From contig PBMG01000020.1 in assembly GCA_002722565.1 (NCBI GenBank), positions 62,001-126,000 of the forward strand: a stretch of 64,000 bases of DNA, in the 5' to 3' direction. The notes below the pieces were generated by a model that ran no database searches, was not told where the DNA came from, and was given only the letters and a program-made list of their open reading frames with translations. The translations under genes were made by a program, and so were the position numbers. Numbering within the stretch: the stretch's first letter is position 1; the number at the start of each line of letters is the position of its first letter. Below, in pieces: positions 17,216 through 25,731 of this stretch. Origin of the DNA: Acidimicrobiaceae bacterium. GTDB taxonomy: Bacteria; Actinomycetota; Acidimicrobiia; Acidimicrobiales; Poriferisodalaceae.

Positions 17216-18058
17216 GTGGCCGTCTTAGATGCTTCTTTAATTGAAACGTTTAATCAGAACGGGTTTGTTGTTGTTGAAGACTTCTTCAAAGAGAACGAGC
17301 TCGATCTTTTCGGCTCGATTGTCGATGGTGCAGTCAGAGACCGAGTTGGTTCTGACAAACGTCCAATCGCTGAAAAGTCTTTGTATGAACAGAGTTTTCA
17401 ACAATGCATGAATCTCTGGGAAGATCATGACGATCTCAAACAACTGACCTTTAGCCAGAAGCTCGGGGAGACCGCGGCTTTGTTACTGGGTGCGGAAGCA
17501 TTACGTATTTGGCATGACCAAGCGCTTTATAAAGAACCCGGGGGCCGGGAAACTGACCCGCACCAAGATTGGCCGCTTTGGCCGATGGCCCCAGCTCGCC
17601 AAATAACAGCGTGGATTCCTTTCGATGGTTCAACACTGGAAGCTGGGGCAATGGGTTACTCGCCGGGCTCGCACCGCCTTGGTTTAGCCAAGTTTTCCGA
17701 CATAACTCGAGAGTTACGCGAAGAGCCATACCCATATTTCGATCATTCAGAAATGAATGATCTTGCTTGGGTGGAGGCGCCGCGTGGATCGGTTGTATTT
17801 CATCATTCTTTGACCGTTCATCAAGCAAAGGCCAACACGACGGGGGCAACCCGTCGGGTGTATTGCATTATCTATTTCGAGGATGGCTGCACACGTTCTA
17901 GATCTCACTGGCATCAAAGCCTGGACCGGCAAGGGGTTGGGGACGGACAACAGATTGAGGGCCCAGTAACCCCTGTGGCTTGGCCCCGTCCTAATAATGA
18001 CGTGCCTGATTCCCCTTTGGGAATGGGTGGCCCTCCTGAAACCGGCTTCCGTTACTGA
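17216..18058 (+). CDS. Phytanoyl-CoA dioxygenase (PhyH) family protein
   Basis: A 280-residue Fe(II)/2-oxoglutarate-dependent oxygenase fold. FNQNGFVVVEDFF at the start, TDPHQDWPLWP with the HxD iron ligands near residues 114-124, and the distal His in SVVFHHSLTVHQAKANTTGATRRVYCIIYFE with the 2-oxoglutarate-binding Arg downstream of it match the PhyH family. It would hydroxylate an alpha carbon or another hydrophobic substrate. The start is GTG 17216. Followed after 66 bases by nitroreductase 3, then a hydrolase on the same strand. Confidence 0.88.
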   Translation: MAVLDASLIETFNQNGFVVVEDFFKENELDLFGSIVDGAVRDRVGSDKRPIAEKSLYEQSFQQCMNLWEDHDDLKQLTFSQKLGETAALLLGAEALRIWHDQALYKEPGGRETDPHQDWPLWPMAPARQITAWIPFDGSTLEAGAMGYSPGSHRLGLAKFSDITRELREEPYPYFDHSEMNDLAWVEAPRGSVVFHHSLTVHQAKANTTGATRRVYCIIYFEDGCTRSRSHWHQSLDRQGVGDGQQIEGPVTPVAWPRPNNDVPDSPLGMGGPPETGFRY

Positions 18059-18123
18059 CTTTGGTTGGGTCAAGAGCAATTTGTGAACATATGATCGAAC
18101 CTCATAGAACTGAGGAACATCGC

Positions 18124-18774
18124 ATGTATCTTGAACTCTCGGCTGACGAACTTTTGACAACTACTCGTGCTGTCAGGAAACGGTTGGACCTGAACCGTCC
18201 GGTGGAACGATCGTTGCTGATCGAATGCACTGACATTGCCTTTCAGTCGCCAACTGGGTCAAACGCTCAAGGGTGGCACTTTCTGTTTGTCGAAGATGCT
18301 GAAAAGAAAAGACAATTAGCAGATCTTTACGGCCAGGGATTCGACCCGTACGTGGATGGTCCACCGCGTGAATACGCACCCGGAGACATCCGGGCAGAAC
18401 GCGCTGAGTTTGTGAGAGGTTCCGCCAAACATCTGAGGGAAGTCTTTCACGAAGTTCCCGTGCTGTTGATTCCATTGATGATGGGGCGTCCTGAAGGGGA
18501 GGATGCTTTCGGTCAAGCCTCAATGTGGGGTTCCATAATTCCAGCCGTTTGGAGTTTCATGCTTGCCGCTCGTGAGCGGGGTCTTGGCAGTGCTTGGACT
18601 ACCCTCCATCTTCCCTTTGAGAAAGAAGCAGCTCAGGTTTTAGGTGTTGACTACGACGAGTGGACACAGGTTGGTTTGTTCCCAGTTGCTCACACAATCG
18701 GCACTGACTTTAAGAAAGCTCCACGTCTAGACACCGCAGAACTTGTAAGTTTCGACACCTTCGGAGAGCGGTAA
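18124..18774 (+). CDS. Nitroreductase family protein (third)
   Basis: A 216-residue nitroreductase-fold protein, distinct from the two paralogues further left: RAVRKRLDLNRPVERSLLIECTDIAFQSPTGSNAQGWHFLFV at the start and FMLAARERGLGSAWTTLHLPFEKEAA near residues 143-168. ATG 18124 with GAGG upstream is chosen; the frame is open 63 bases more upstream. It probably shares a transcript with the PhyH protein and the alpha/beta hydrolase. Its FMN and cofactor use are inferred from family. Confidence 0.87.
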   Translation: MYLELSADELLTTTRAVRKRLDLNRPVERSLLIECTDIAFQSPTGSNAQGWHFLFVEDAEKKRQLADLYGQGFDPYVDGPPREYAPGDIRAERAEFVRGSAKHLREVFHEVPVLLIPLMMGRPEGEDAFGQASMWGSIIPAVWSFMLAARERGLGSAWTTLHLPFEKEAAQVLGVDYDEWTQVGLFPVAHTIGTDFKKAPRLDTAELVSFDTFGER

Positions 18775-18827
18775 CAGTTCACCCTCGGTAGGTCATATGT
18801 TGATTTGGTTTAGGAGATGACTGGCAC

Positions 18828-19661
18828 GTGAGAGACCTTGAGTTACTAACGGGACGCGTTAGTCGTGAAGGCGAAGACATCTACTGGGAACTGGTTCGCG
18901 ATGCCGAAGAAGGGAAGTCCGACAATCGTCCAGTAGTCGTTTTGTCTCATGGAGCTGGCGGCTCGCACGCTGTCTGGTATCAGCAGGTCCCACAGATCGG
19001 CGAGAGATACCGGGTGGTGACATGGGATAGTCGTGGTTTCGGCAACTCAACCAACAACACCGGCCAGCTAGCACCCCAGCGTGCTGCCAATGATCTGGCA
19101 GCAATACTGGATGAACTCGAAATTTCCGAAGCACACCTAGTGGGTCAATCCATGGGCGGCTGGCACGTTTCGGCTTTTATCACGCTATTTAGCGACCGGG
19201 TCCTATCCGTTACCTATGCCGACACAGTGGGAGGCCTTTGGACCGACGATCTTCGTGGGGCATATAACGAATTTCGCGCAGCGGGCGGGCTGCAAGGAAC
19301 TCGCGAACTACCACTAGTTGGCGGACATTCTGCGTTATGGACTGCTGGCGCTGGTCGAGACGTCGCACACGCTTTTCTTTACCAGGCTCTCGGTTCATTT
19401 CATTCACCACCCCTTGATCGCCTTGCCGAAGTTCTTGAATTCACCATTGATCACTCAGATCTCGACGACCTCAATATTCCGGTTCTTTTTATTGCCGGGG
19501 AATACGATCAAATATTTCCTGCGGCCATGCTGCGTGACTCCGCCGATCGCATTAGCGAAGTTAAGTTCGTCGAAATCCCTGACGCTGGACACAGCCCTTA
19601 TTTTGAGCAGCCCGAGGCTTGGAATCTCGCATTGCTTGAATTTCTTGCTGTGGTTAACTGA
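18828..19661 (+). CDS. Alpha/beta hydrolase
   Basis: A 277-residue alpha/beta hydrolase. HGAGGSHAVWYQQVPQIGERYRVVTWDSRGFGNS has the oxyanion HG loop, GQSMGGW near residue 105 is the nucleophile elbow with Ser, and GAGHSPYFEQPEAW at the C-terminus supplies the His. Start GTG 18828; AGGAG lies 11 bases upstream. Esterase, thioesterase, or C-C hydrolase activity is possible. Last gene of the plus-strand trio and convergent with the ABC exporter gene. Confidence 0.9.
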   Translation: MRDLELLTGRVSREGEDIYWELVRDAEEGKSDNRPVVVLSHGAGGSHAVWYQQVPQIGERYRVVTWDSRGFGNSTNNTGQLAPQRAANDLAAILDELEISEAHLVGQSMGGWHVSAFITLFSDRVLSVTYADTVGGLWTDDLRGAYNEFRAAGGLQGTRELPLVGGHSALWTAGAGRDVAHAFLYQALGSFHSPPLDRLAEVLEFTIDHSDLDDLNIPVLFIAGEYDQIFPAAMLRDSADRISEVKFVEIPDAGHSPYFEQPEAWNLALLEFLAVVN

Positions 19662-19730
19662 GGCTCCCCCCGTGACAGCGAGAGAGTTTCACCTCCACGC
19701 GGCTAGGCACTTGCAACCTTTATTAGAGAA

Positions 19731-22700
19731 CTACGACTTTGTCGAAGTGACCGAGAGTTGGTGTGTCACTAACCGTGAATAGAGACCTTCTTCTCTGATC
19801 AAGCTGTCATGATCCCCTGTTTGAACCACTTCACCAGCATCCATCACGACAATCTGTGAAGCGTTGCGAACTGTTGAGAGTCGGTGGGCAATAATGAGCG
19901 TGGTGCGGCCGTGCATTAGTTGTTGCAACGCGTTGTGAACAGATGCTTCGTTGACTGCGTCCAGATGTGAGGTGGCCTCGTCCAGAACCAGAACTGGAGC
20001 GTCTTTTAGAAATGCGCGAGCGATGGAAACACGCTGGCGCTGGCCGCCCGATAAGCGCACGCCACGTTCGCCAACCATCGTTTGAAGACCATCAGGTAGG
20101 TTTGCAACAAACTCAGTCAGAGACGCTTGATCTATGGCCGTTCGCACTTCGGTATCTGTGGCGTCAGGGCGTGCCATGAGAATGTTATGAGCCAAGGTGT
20201 CGTTGAAGAGATAGGTTTCCTGGCTCACCATGGCTACGTGGGCTCGAAGATCATCTAAATCAAGATTGCGAAGGTTTTCTCCAGATAGCGAAATATTTCC
20301 TTCGTCAACATCCCAAAACCGCAAGATCAGTTGCGCTGCCGTTGTTTTCCCAGCTCCTGATGGTCCAACTATGGCGACTGTGCTTCCAGTTTTTATTTTG
20401 AATGACACTCCACGGAGAACCTGCGTATCCGTACCTGGATAACTAAACCCAACATTGTTAAACGTGACGGCGTCCTCAGCTTTAGTCGATGCGATCCGAG
20501 CAGGGGAAGGCGGTGATTGAACCATTACTGGTTCGTTATGAACTTGGCGCAATCGACGTGAAGCACCGAGCGTGTCCGCGAGTTGCCGTCCTACATGAGC
20601 AATTTCTGAGACTGGTAAGAAGCATGCGAGTGCTAGAAGCGTAAGAAGGGGAAGTGTGGTGGGAGTTAGGTTGCCTCCAGATACGAGACCTGCTCCAGTG
20701 ATAACTACGGCTAGGCCTCCTAAACCAGTTGCTATTTCTAACAGTGCTGTCTGGCGAGACAGATCACTATAAAAGGGCAGACGTGCATCGATATGTCGTT
20801 GCACTCGCCGCAGGAAAGATTCCGATCTTCTATCGGCCTGCTGGAACGCCAGAACTTCGCCGAGGCCTTGCACTGTGTCGACGACAAATGCGTTCAAGTC
20901 ACCAAGAGCTTCTCTGTCTTCTGACCCAAGAATGTCGAGACGTTTTCTCAACAAGAACGGACTTACGATAACGACCATCAAAAATGGGATAAGTGCTATA
21001 GCCATTTGCCATCCCAACACGATCAAAGTGATGAGTACGGTCGATGGAACCAGCAATGCCACGAATGCCGGTGCAACCGTGTGGGCAAAGAAATATTCAA
21101 CCATTTCAACATCATGGGTCGCCATCGCAACCATGTCTCCCGTGCGTCGGCGAACTAGATAAGCGGGAGCGAGTTGATCCAATTTTGCATAGAGGCCAAC
21201 TCTCATTTCTGCGAGCATTCGAAAGGCCATGTCATGAGCGATCCACGATTCCAACCAATGCAGAATGCCCGCGAGTGGAGCAATAATTACTAATGCGGTA
21301 ACGAGGCCGCCGAATGATTCTCCGCGTTTTACTGCGGCCACTATTAGAGCGCTAAGCACTCCTACCCCTATGAGCGCAGCTACTCGTGTTACTCCAAATA
21401 CGAATGTCGCAATCAACTTCGCGCGCCATGGGCGGACTTCGGAGAAAAGCCATTTCACGGCACCAGCCCAGCCAAGACCGCTGGCGGCAACAATCTCGTT
21501 ATCGGCAGGTTCCATGATTTCTCGATCGAAGCTGTAATGGTCGTCATTAACTTGTGAGTTCTTCGGTGCAGGCCCAGCGGCACGTTCCTCAGATAGCTGT
21601 CCAGCCATTAGGTCGTAGTAGCGCTCACCGCGTTCCATCAGTTCAGAGTGAGTTCCTGACTCCACGACATCACCTGTTTCGAGAACCAAGATGCGGTCAG
21701 CCCCAATAACACTTGAAAGCCGGTGCGCGAAGATCAGCGTTGTGCGGCCAACCATAAGCCTGTCTAACGCTTCTTGGATCAGGGCTTCGTTTTCGGCATC
21801 AACCGAAGACAGCGCTTCATCAAGCACCAGAATCGGCGCGTCTTTCAAAAGGGCTCGTGCTATGGCTATGCGTTGGCGTTGACCTCCCGACAAACGAATA
21901 CCACGTTCCCCAATGACAGTGTCATAGCCATTGGGCAAATTCATGATGAACGAATGCGCATTGGCATCTACTGCAGCTTGTTGGACGGCTTCCATGTCCG
22001 CTTCAGGGTTACCGAAACGGATATTTTCGAGAACTGTGCCATGAAAGAGAAAGGTGTCTTGAGAGACAACAGCAATAGCTCCATAGCGATCTTCCGCCGA
22101 AAGATCTTGCAGGTCATATCCGCCCAGCGCTACACAACCGTTGCTTGGGTCATAAAAACGCAACAGGAGTTTGGCAACGGTACTTTTCCCAGCACCACTC
22201 GATCCAACCACCCCAACTCTTTCACCCGGCTCAACCGTGATGTTGAGTCCGTTAAGAGTCGCTTCTCGTGCAGATGGGTAATGGAAAGTTACGTTTTGAA
22301 ACAAGATCCGCGGTTCTAGTTGTTGTTCCAGAACCACAGGTTCAACTGGTTCCTTAACACGTGGCTCGGTATCAAAAACCTTGAATATGCCCTGTGCGGC
22401 GGATAGTCCCATCATGCCGTTGTGAAGTAACGCCCGAAGATCACGCTGTGGACGGAACACTTCGATTCCCGCCATCAAGATGATCAGGAGCGTCGTCATT
22501 TCCATGTCGTCAGCCCGAACCCGGTAGGCGCCCAGTGTCAGTGCCACTGCCGCACCAAGGGCCAGACCGGTATCGGTGATCCCACGTGTCAGAGAATTCG
22601 TCGCCAGCACCCACATTGTGCTCTTAAACACTTGATGCGCGCGTCGTGCAAGTGTCTGTCCTCGGGCTTCGCTTTGACCAAACGCTTTCAGTGTCCCGAG

Positions 22701-23312
22701 ACCTTGAAGTGAATCTAAGAAATCCGCCGCGAAGTGACTGTAGGCCTCTTGCCGTTCCAGACTCCGGGCTGCGTCCCATCGATGAAAAACCGCTGGGGCC
22801 ATCAAAGTAATGAGCGCAAATCCAGTGAGTACCCCAGCAACCGGAAGGTCGAGAGGCGCCAAGATTCCAAAAATCACCAGGGGCGTAACAGCTGCGACAA
22901 TAAGTTGCGGCAAGTATTCGCCAAACCACACCTCTAGTTGCTCGACTCCTTCAACTAGGGACAGCAAGATTTCTCCAGTTCGCACATCTCCAAAATGGGC
23001 TGGCCCCAATTGGAGAACGTGCTCATGGAGTTGAGCGCGAAGTTTTAGCTGCACCTTTGCCGCTGTGTGGTGAGCAAGCATTTTGCGCCAGTGTTCTAAA
23101 AAGCCGCGGACAACCATGACTATCGCGACTAACACGACCGGGACTACCAGTTCACCCAGCAGTTCCCCTCGAAAGACTTTAGCTAAGAGCCAGCCCAACA
23201 AACCCAGGCGTGCGATGCCACTTATTGAAGCTAAGACACCAATAACCACAGCTTGGGCGATGGCGACACGTGTTCCCTTAGTAAAGGCCCAAAGTCTTCT
23301 ATCAAAAAACAT
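19731..23312 (-). CDS. Fused CydDC-like ABC exporter (two TMD-NBD halves in one chain)
   Basis: A 1193-residue chain carrying two complete half transporters. Half one: TMD about residues 15-300, Walker A GSSGAGKST about 370-378, LSGGQ signature about 474-478, Walker B/catalytic Glu LVLDEA about 495-500, H-loop AHRL about 529-532. Half two: TMD about 615-910, Walker A GPSGAGKTT about 980-988, LSGGQ and DEATSHLD further on. The N-half resembles CydD (FLDSLQGLGTLKAFGQ) and the C-half CydC (DTVQGLGEVLAFQ). CydDC exports glutathione/cysteine for cytochrome bd assembly in some bacteria, so a thiol or peptide exporter is the nearest analogy; substrate is not shown. Both ATP sites keep their catalytic Glu. 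Divergent from the aminotransferase gene. Confidence 0.93.
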   Translation of the reverse strand: MFFDRRLWAFTKGTRVAIAQAVVIGVLASISGIARLGLLGWLLAKVFRGELLGELVVPVVLVAIVMVVRGFLEHWRKMLAHHTAAKVQLKLRAQLHEHVLQLGPAHFGDVRTGEILLSLVEGVEQLEVWFGEYLPQLIVAAVTPLVIFGILAPLDLPVAGVLTGFALITLMAPAVFHRWDAARSLERQEAYSHFAADFLDSLQGLGTLKAFGQSEARGQTLARRAHQVFKSTMWVLATNSLTRGITDTGLALGAAVALTLGAYRVRADDMEMTTLLIILMAGIEVFRPQRDLRALLHNGMMGLSAAQGIFKVFDTEPRVKEPVEPVVLEQQLEPRILFQNVTFHYPSAREATLNGLNITVEPGERVGVVGSSGAGKSTVAKLLLRFYDPSNGCVALGGYDLQDLSAEDRYGAIAVVSQDTFLFHGTVLENIRFGNPEADMEAVQQAAVDANAHSFIMNLPNGYDTVIGERGIRLSGGQRQRIAIARALLKDAPILVLDEALSSVDAENEALIQEALDRLMVGRTTLIFAHRLSSVIGADRILVLETGDVVESGTHSELMERGERYYDLMAGQLSEERAAGPAPKNSQVNDDHYSFDREIMEPADNEIVAASGLGWAGAVKWLFSEVRPWRAKLIATFVFGVTRVAALIGVGVLSALIVAAVKRGESFGGLVTALVIIAPLAGILHWLESWIAHDMAFRMLAEMRVGLYAKLDQLAPAYLVRRRTGDMVAMATHDVEMVEYFFAHTVAPAFVALLVPSTVLITLIVLGWQMAIALIPFLMVVIVSPFLLRKRLDILGSEDREALGDLNAFVVDTVQGLGEVLAFQQADRRSESFLRRVQRHIDARLPFYSDLSRQTALLEIATGLGGLAVVITGAGLVSGGNLTPTTLPLLTLLALACFLPVSEIAHVGRQLADTLGASRRLRQVHNEPVMVQSPPSPARIASTKAEDAVTFNNVGFSYPGTDTQVLRGVSFKIKTGSTVAIVGPSGAGKTTAAQLILRFWDVDEGNISLSGENLRNLDLDDLRAHVAMVSQETYLFNDTLAHNILMARPDATDTEVRTAIDQASLTEFVANLPDGLQTMVGERGVRLSGGQRQRVSIARAFLKDAPVLVLDEATSHLDAVNEASVHNALQQLMHGRTTLIIAHRLSTVRNASQIVVMDAGEVVQTGDHDSLIREEGLYSRLVTHQLSVTSTKS

Positions 23313-23351
23313 GCGAGTGCTGGTTCTGGAACACGTAGCTCCTCATGAGCT

Positions 23352-23368
23352 CTAAATTAGCTATTTAG
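23352..23368. promoter_or_regulatory. 17-bp palindrome in ABC exporter/aminotransferase divergent gap
   Basis: CTAAAT-TAGCT-ATTTAG is a perfect 6-bp inverted repeat with five-base spacer, 40 bases upstream of the exporter start on one side and 119 before the aminotransferase start. Possible operator site; a chance AT-rich palindrome is not excluded. Confidence 0.3.
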
Positions 23369-23486
23369 CTTGTCTTGTGACGTTAGCTACATCTAAGCCA
23401 GTTATGCCTGAGGTTTATGGCGATTTTGCGCGGACCACCCGATGAACAGATAACTCGGGCGGGCGACGGGATGACAGACTAAAGAT

Positions 23487-24749
23487 ATGAGTGAACTGCT
23501 TGACCGCCATCATCGTGTCATGGGCGACCACGCACCTCTTTTTTATGAGGAGCCGCTGACTTTGTGCAGCGGCGACGGGGTGTGGTTAACAAACTTAAAT
23601 GGCGATCGTTATCTGGATCTATACAACAACGTTCCCTGCGTTGGCCATGCAAATCCCAGGGTTGTCCAGAACTTGGCAGAACAAGCCGCAACGCTCAATA
23701 TCCACAGCCGCTATTTACACGAAGGTGTTGTCACTTACGTTGAGCGTTTGGTCGGGTTACACCACGATGGGATCGAGTCAGCAATTTTGGGGTGCAGCGG
23801 CACTGAATCGACCGAAATGGCGATCACGCTCGCTCGCACCGTAACGGGCAGACGGGGAATCATTTGTACTGATGCCACCTATCACGGAAATTCTTCCCTT
23901 GTTAGCCGACTATCCGGTTTACCTGTGGGAGTGGAGCGAAGCGGGGTGAAATCTATTTCAACACCACAATTATTTCGACCGATTGCTGACGGATTGTCCG
24001 AAGCTGAACTTCTACAAAAACATCTAGACCAGTTAGAGGCCACAATTGGTTCATTCGCCGACCAAGGCGGTTTTGCGGGAATGATGTTGTGCTCAATACT
24101 CGCGAACGAAGGGCTTCCAACTCCTCCGGCAAGGTGGTTTGCTGAGGCCACAGCAATGGTGAAAGACGCCGGAGGTTTGATAATCGCTGATGAAGTTCAG
24201 GCAGGTTTCGCTCGCAGCGGTTCATGGTGGGGTTACGAAGTAAGCGACTTCACTCCTGATGTTGTCTGTATGGGAAAACCCATGGGTAACGGTTTCCCTG
24301 TTTCGGCGATGGCTGCTAGTCATGAGATGGTCACTAAATTCAGGGAGACACACCGCTACTTCAACACCTTTGCTTCTTCACCTCTTCAAGCAGCGGCGGG
24401 TTCAGCAGTGCTCGACGAAATTATTGATAGGGATTTAGTGCACCAGGTATCAGATGTTGGTTCCCGTTTAATGACCGCTCTCACTGAACTTCAAAGAGAC
24501 CACCCGCAAATGGGCGACGTTCGAGGTCGCGGATTATTTATCGGAATTGACTGGGTCACCCCCGACACCACTAACCCTGATGTTGTTGGTGCTCAAACAA
24601 TGGTCGAATCTTTAAAGTCACGATTCGTTCTTCTAGGTAAAGCCGGACAACACGGCAACGTCCTCAAGATTCGTCCTCCGTTGGTGTTCGAAGACAAACA
24701 TGCAGAACTTTTCCTTGAAGCCTTTAAGGACTGTCTCATTGATTCCTAA
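23487..24749 (+). CDS. Class-III aminotransferase-fold PLP enzyme (phospho-lyase-like)
   Basis: A 420-residue fold type I PLP enzyme. It carries SGTESTEMAITLARTVTGRRG near residues 101-121, TYHGNSSL near 132-139, the Asp that bonds the pyridine nitrogen in IADEVQAGFARSG near 232-244, and the PLP Lys in CMGKPMGNGFPVS near 262-274. The MGKPMGNGxPV form is typical of the AGXT2L/ETNPPL branch, whose members are phospho-lyases acting on ethanolamine phosphate or phosphohydroxylysine, rather than true transaminases. The APH kinase gene overlaps its 3' end by 50 bases, which supports a kinase plus phospho-lyase reading. Confidence 0.88.
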   Translation: MSELLDRHHRVMGDHAPLFYEEPLTLCSGDGVWLTNLNGDRYLDLYNNVPCVGHANPRVVQNLAEQAATLNIHSRYLHEGVVTYVERLVGLHHDGIESAILGCSGTESTEMAITLARTVTGRRGIICTDATYHGNSSLVSRLSGLPVGVERSGVKSISTPQLFRPIADGLSEAELLQKHLDQLEATIGSFADQGGFAGMMLCSILANEGLPTPPARWFAEATAMVKDAGGLIIADEVQAGFARSGSWWGYEVSDFTPDVVCMGKPMGNGFPVSAMAASHEMVTKFRETHRYFNTFASSPLQAAAGSAVLDEIIDRDLVHQVSDVGSRLMTALTELQRDHPQMGDVRGRGLFIGIDWVTPDTTNPDVVGAQTMVESLKSRFVLLGKAGQHGNVLKIRPPLVFEDKHAELFLEAFKDCLIDS

Positions 24750-25731
24750 AGAGGACGAATTCTTACAAGCTGCAAGAGTCGCTTGCGTTTCTTGGAACCT
24801 CATCCCAGCAGAGATAGAGGTTCTGTCCCACACCGAGAATGTGGTGTGTCGAATCAAGTTGAGCCCAACCGAACAAGTGGTCATGCGTCTACATCGGCCT
24901 GGGTATAACGACTTAGCAGAATTGAACTCTGAGGTTCAGTGGGTTGAGTCGCTAGCTAATGCTGGGTTGCCGGTGCCGACAGCACTTCCAACGGAGACTG
25001 GCGATTATTACTGCTCCGTCAACATTGGTGATGTGGCCAAGAACGAAGAACGTTTTGTCGGTCTAATCGAATGGGTTGACGGTGCGCCATTGGGTACACC
25101 GCTGGCAAACACGTCACAGGATGTAGTCCCTCATTTCAAAACAATCGGGGCACTCGCTGCCCGCATCCGGTGTCATTCGAACCAGTGGGACCATCCTGAA
25201 GGGTTTAAAAGACGCAGATGGGATATTGACGGACTGCTCGGCGATACCCCTTTATGGGGGCGTTTTTGGGAAGCCGAACCATTGACATACAAACAAAAGA
25301 TGCTTTTTGGTGACGCTCGAGAAGTATTGCGGGATCGGTTAAGCGTTCTTTCAACCGATAGCGATCGGTTCGGTCTGATTCATGCGGATCTACATCTCGG
25401 GAATATCATGCGTCACAACCACGATTTAACAATCATCGACTTCGATGACACTGGGCATGGCTGGTTCGCCCATGAGGCCGCAGTTGCCCTCCACCCCGGC
25501 ATTGGTGAACCATGGTTTTCTCGCGCACGGGAAGCTTTTCTTGAGGGATATTGCTCAATCTATGAAATGGATAATGAGGAAATAGATTCGATTGATACTT
25601 TCCTGGTCGTGCGAAGCTTGATGATCGTTGGATGGTTAGACGCTCGACCAGAACTACCCGCGTACGAGTACTTCCCCACTGTGATCGAGGCCGCAGAACA
25701 AGCAGTCGAAAATCTGATCTTGAACTTATGA
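24700..25731 (+). CDS. APH-fold small-molecule kinase (aminoalcohol/hydroxylysine kinase-like)
   Basis: A 343-residue aminoglycoside-phosphotransferase-fold kinase. The catalytic loop GLIHADLHLGN (near residues 226-236) contains the HxD base and Asn ligand, and IIDFDDTGHGWF (near 245-256) the metal-binding Asp. The DDxGHGWF wording is typical of hydroxylysine-kinase-like proteins. The ATG 24700 overlaps the aminotransferase-fold gene by 50 bases; a shorter start near 24742 is possible. Reaction by family: ATP-dependent O-phosphorylation of an amino alcohol, followed by elimination by the neighbouring enzyme. The following lipoprotein gene overlaps its stop by four bases. Confidence 0.85.
   Translation: MQNFSLKPLRTVSLIPKEDEFLQAARVACVSWNLIPAEIEVLSHTENVVCRIKLSPTEQVVMRLHRPGYNDLAELNSEVQWVESLANAGLPVPTALPTETGDYYCSVNIGDVAKNEERFVGLIEWVDGAPLGTPLANTSQDVVPHFKTIGALAARIRCHSNQWDHPEGFKRRRWDIDGLLGDTPLWGRFWEAEPLTYKQKMLFGDAREVLRDRLSVLSTDSDRFGLIHADLHLGNIMRHNHDLTIIDFDDTGHGWFAHEAAVALHPGIGEPWFSRAREAFLEGYCSIYEMDNEEIDSIDTFLVVRSLMIVGWLDARPELPAYEYFPTVIEAAEQAVENLILNL

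Noticed and set aside
19318-19782. Plus-strand frame over the end of the alpha/beta hydrolase
   Set aside because: Out-of-frame shadow of the hydrolase gene that also runs into the ABC exporter.
25632-25727. Longer N-terminus for the serine-hydrolase lipoprotein
   Set aside because: It would overlap the kinase gene by 100 bases and remove the signal peptide from the start; ATG 25728 places a perfect LTAC lipobox.
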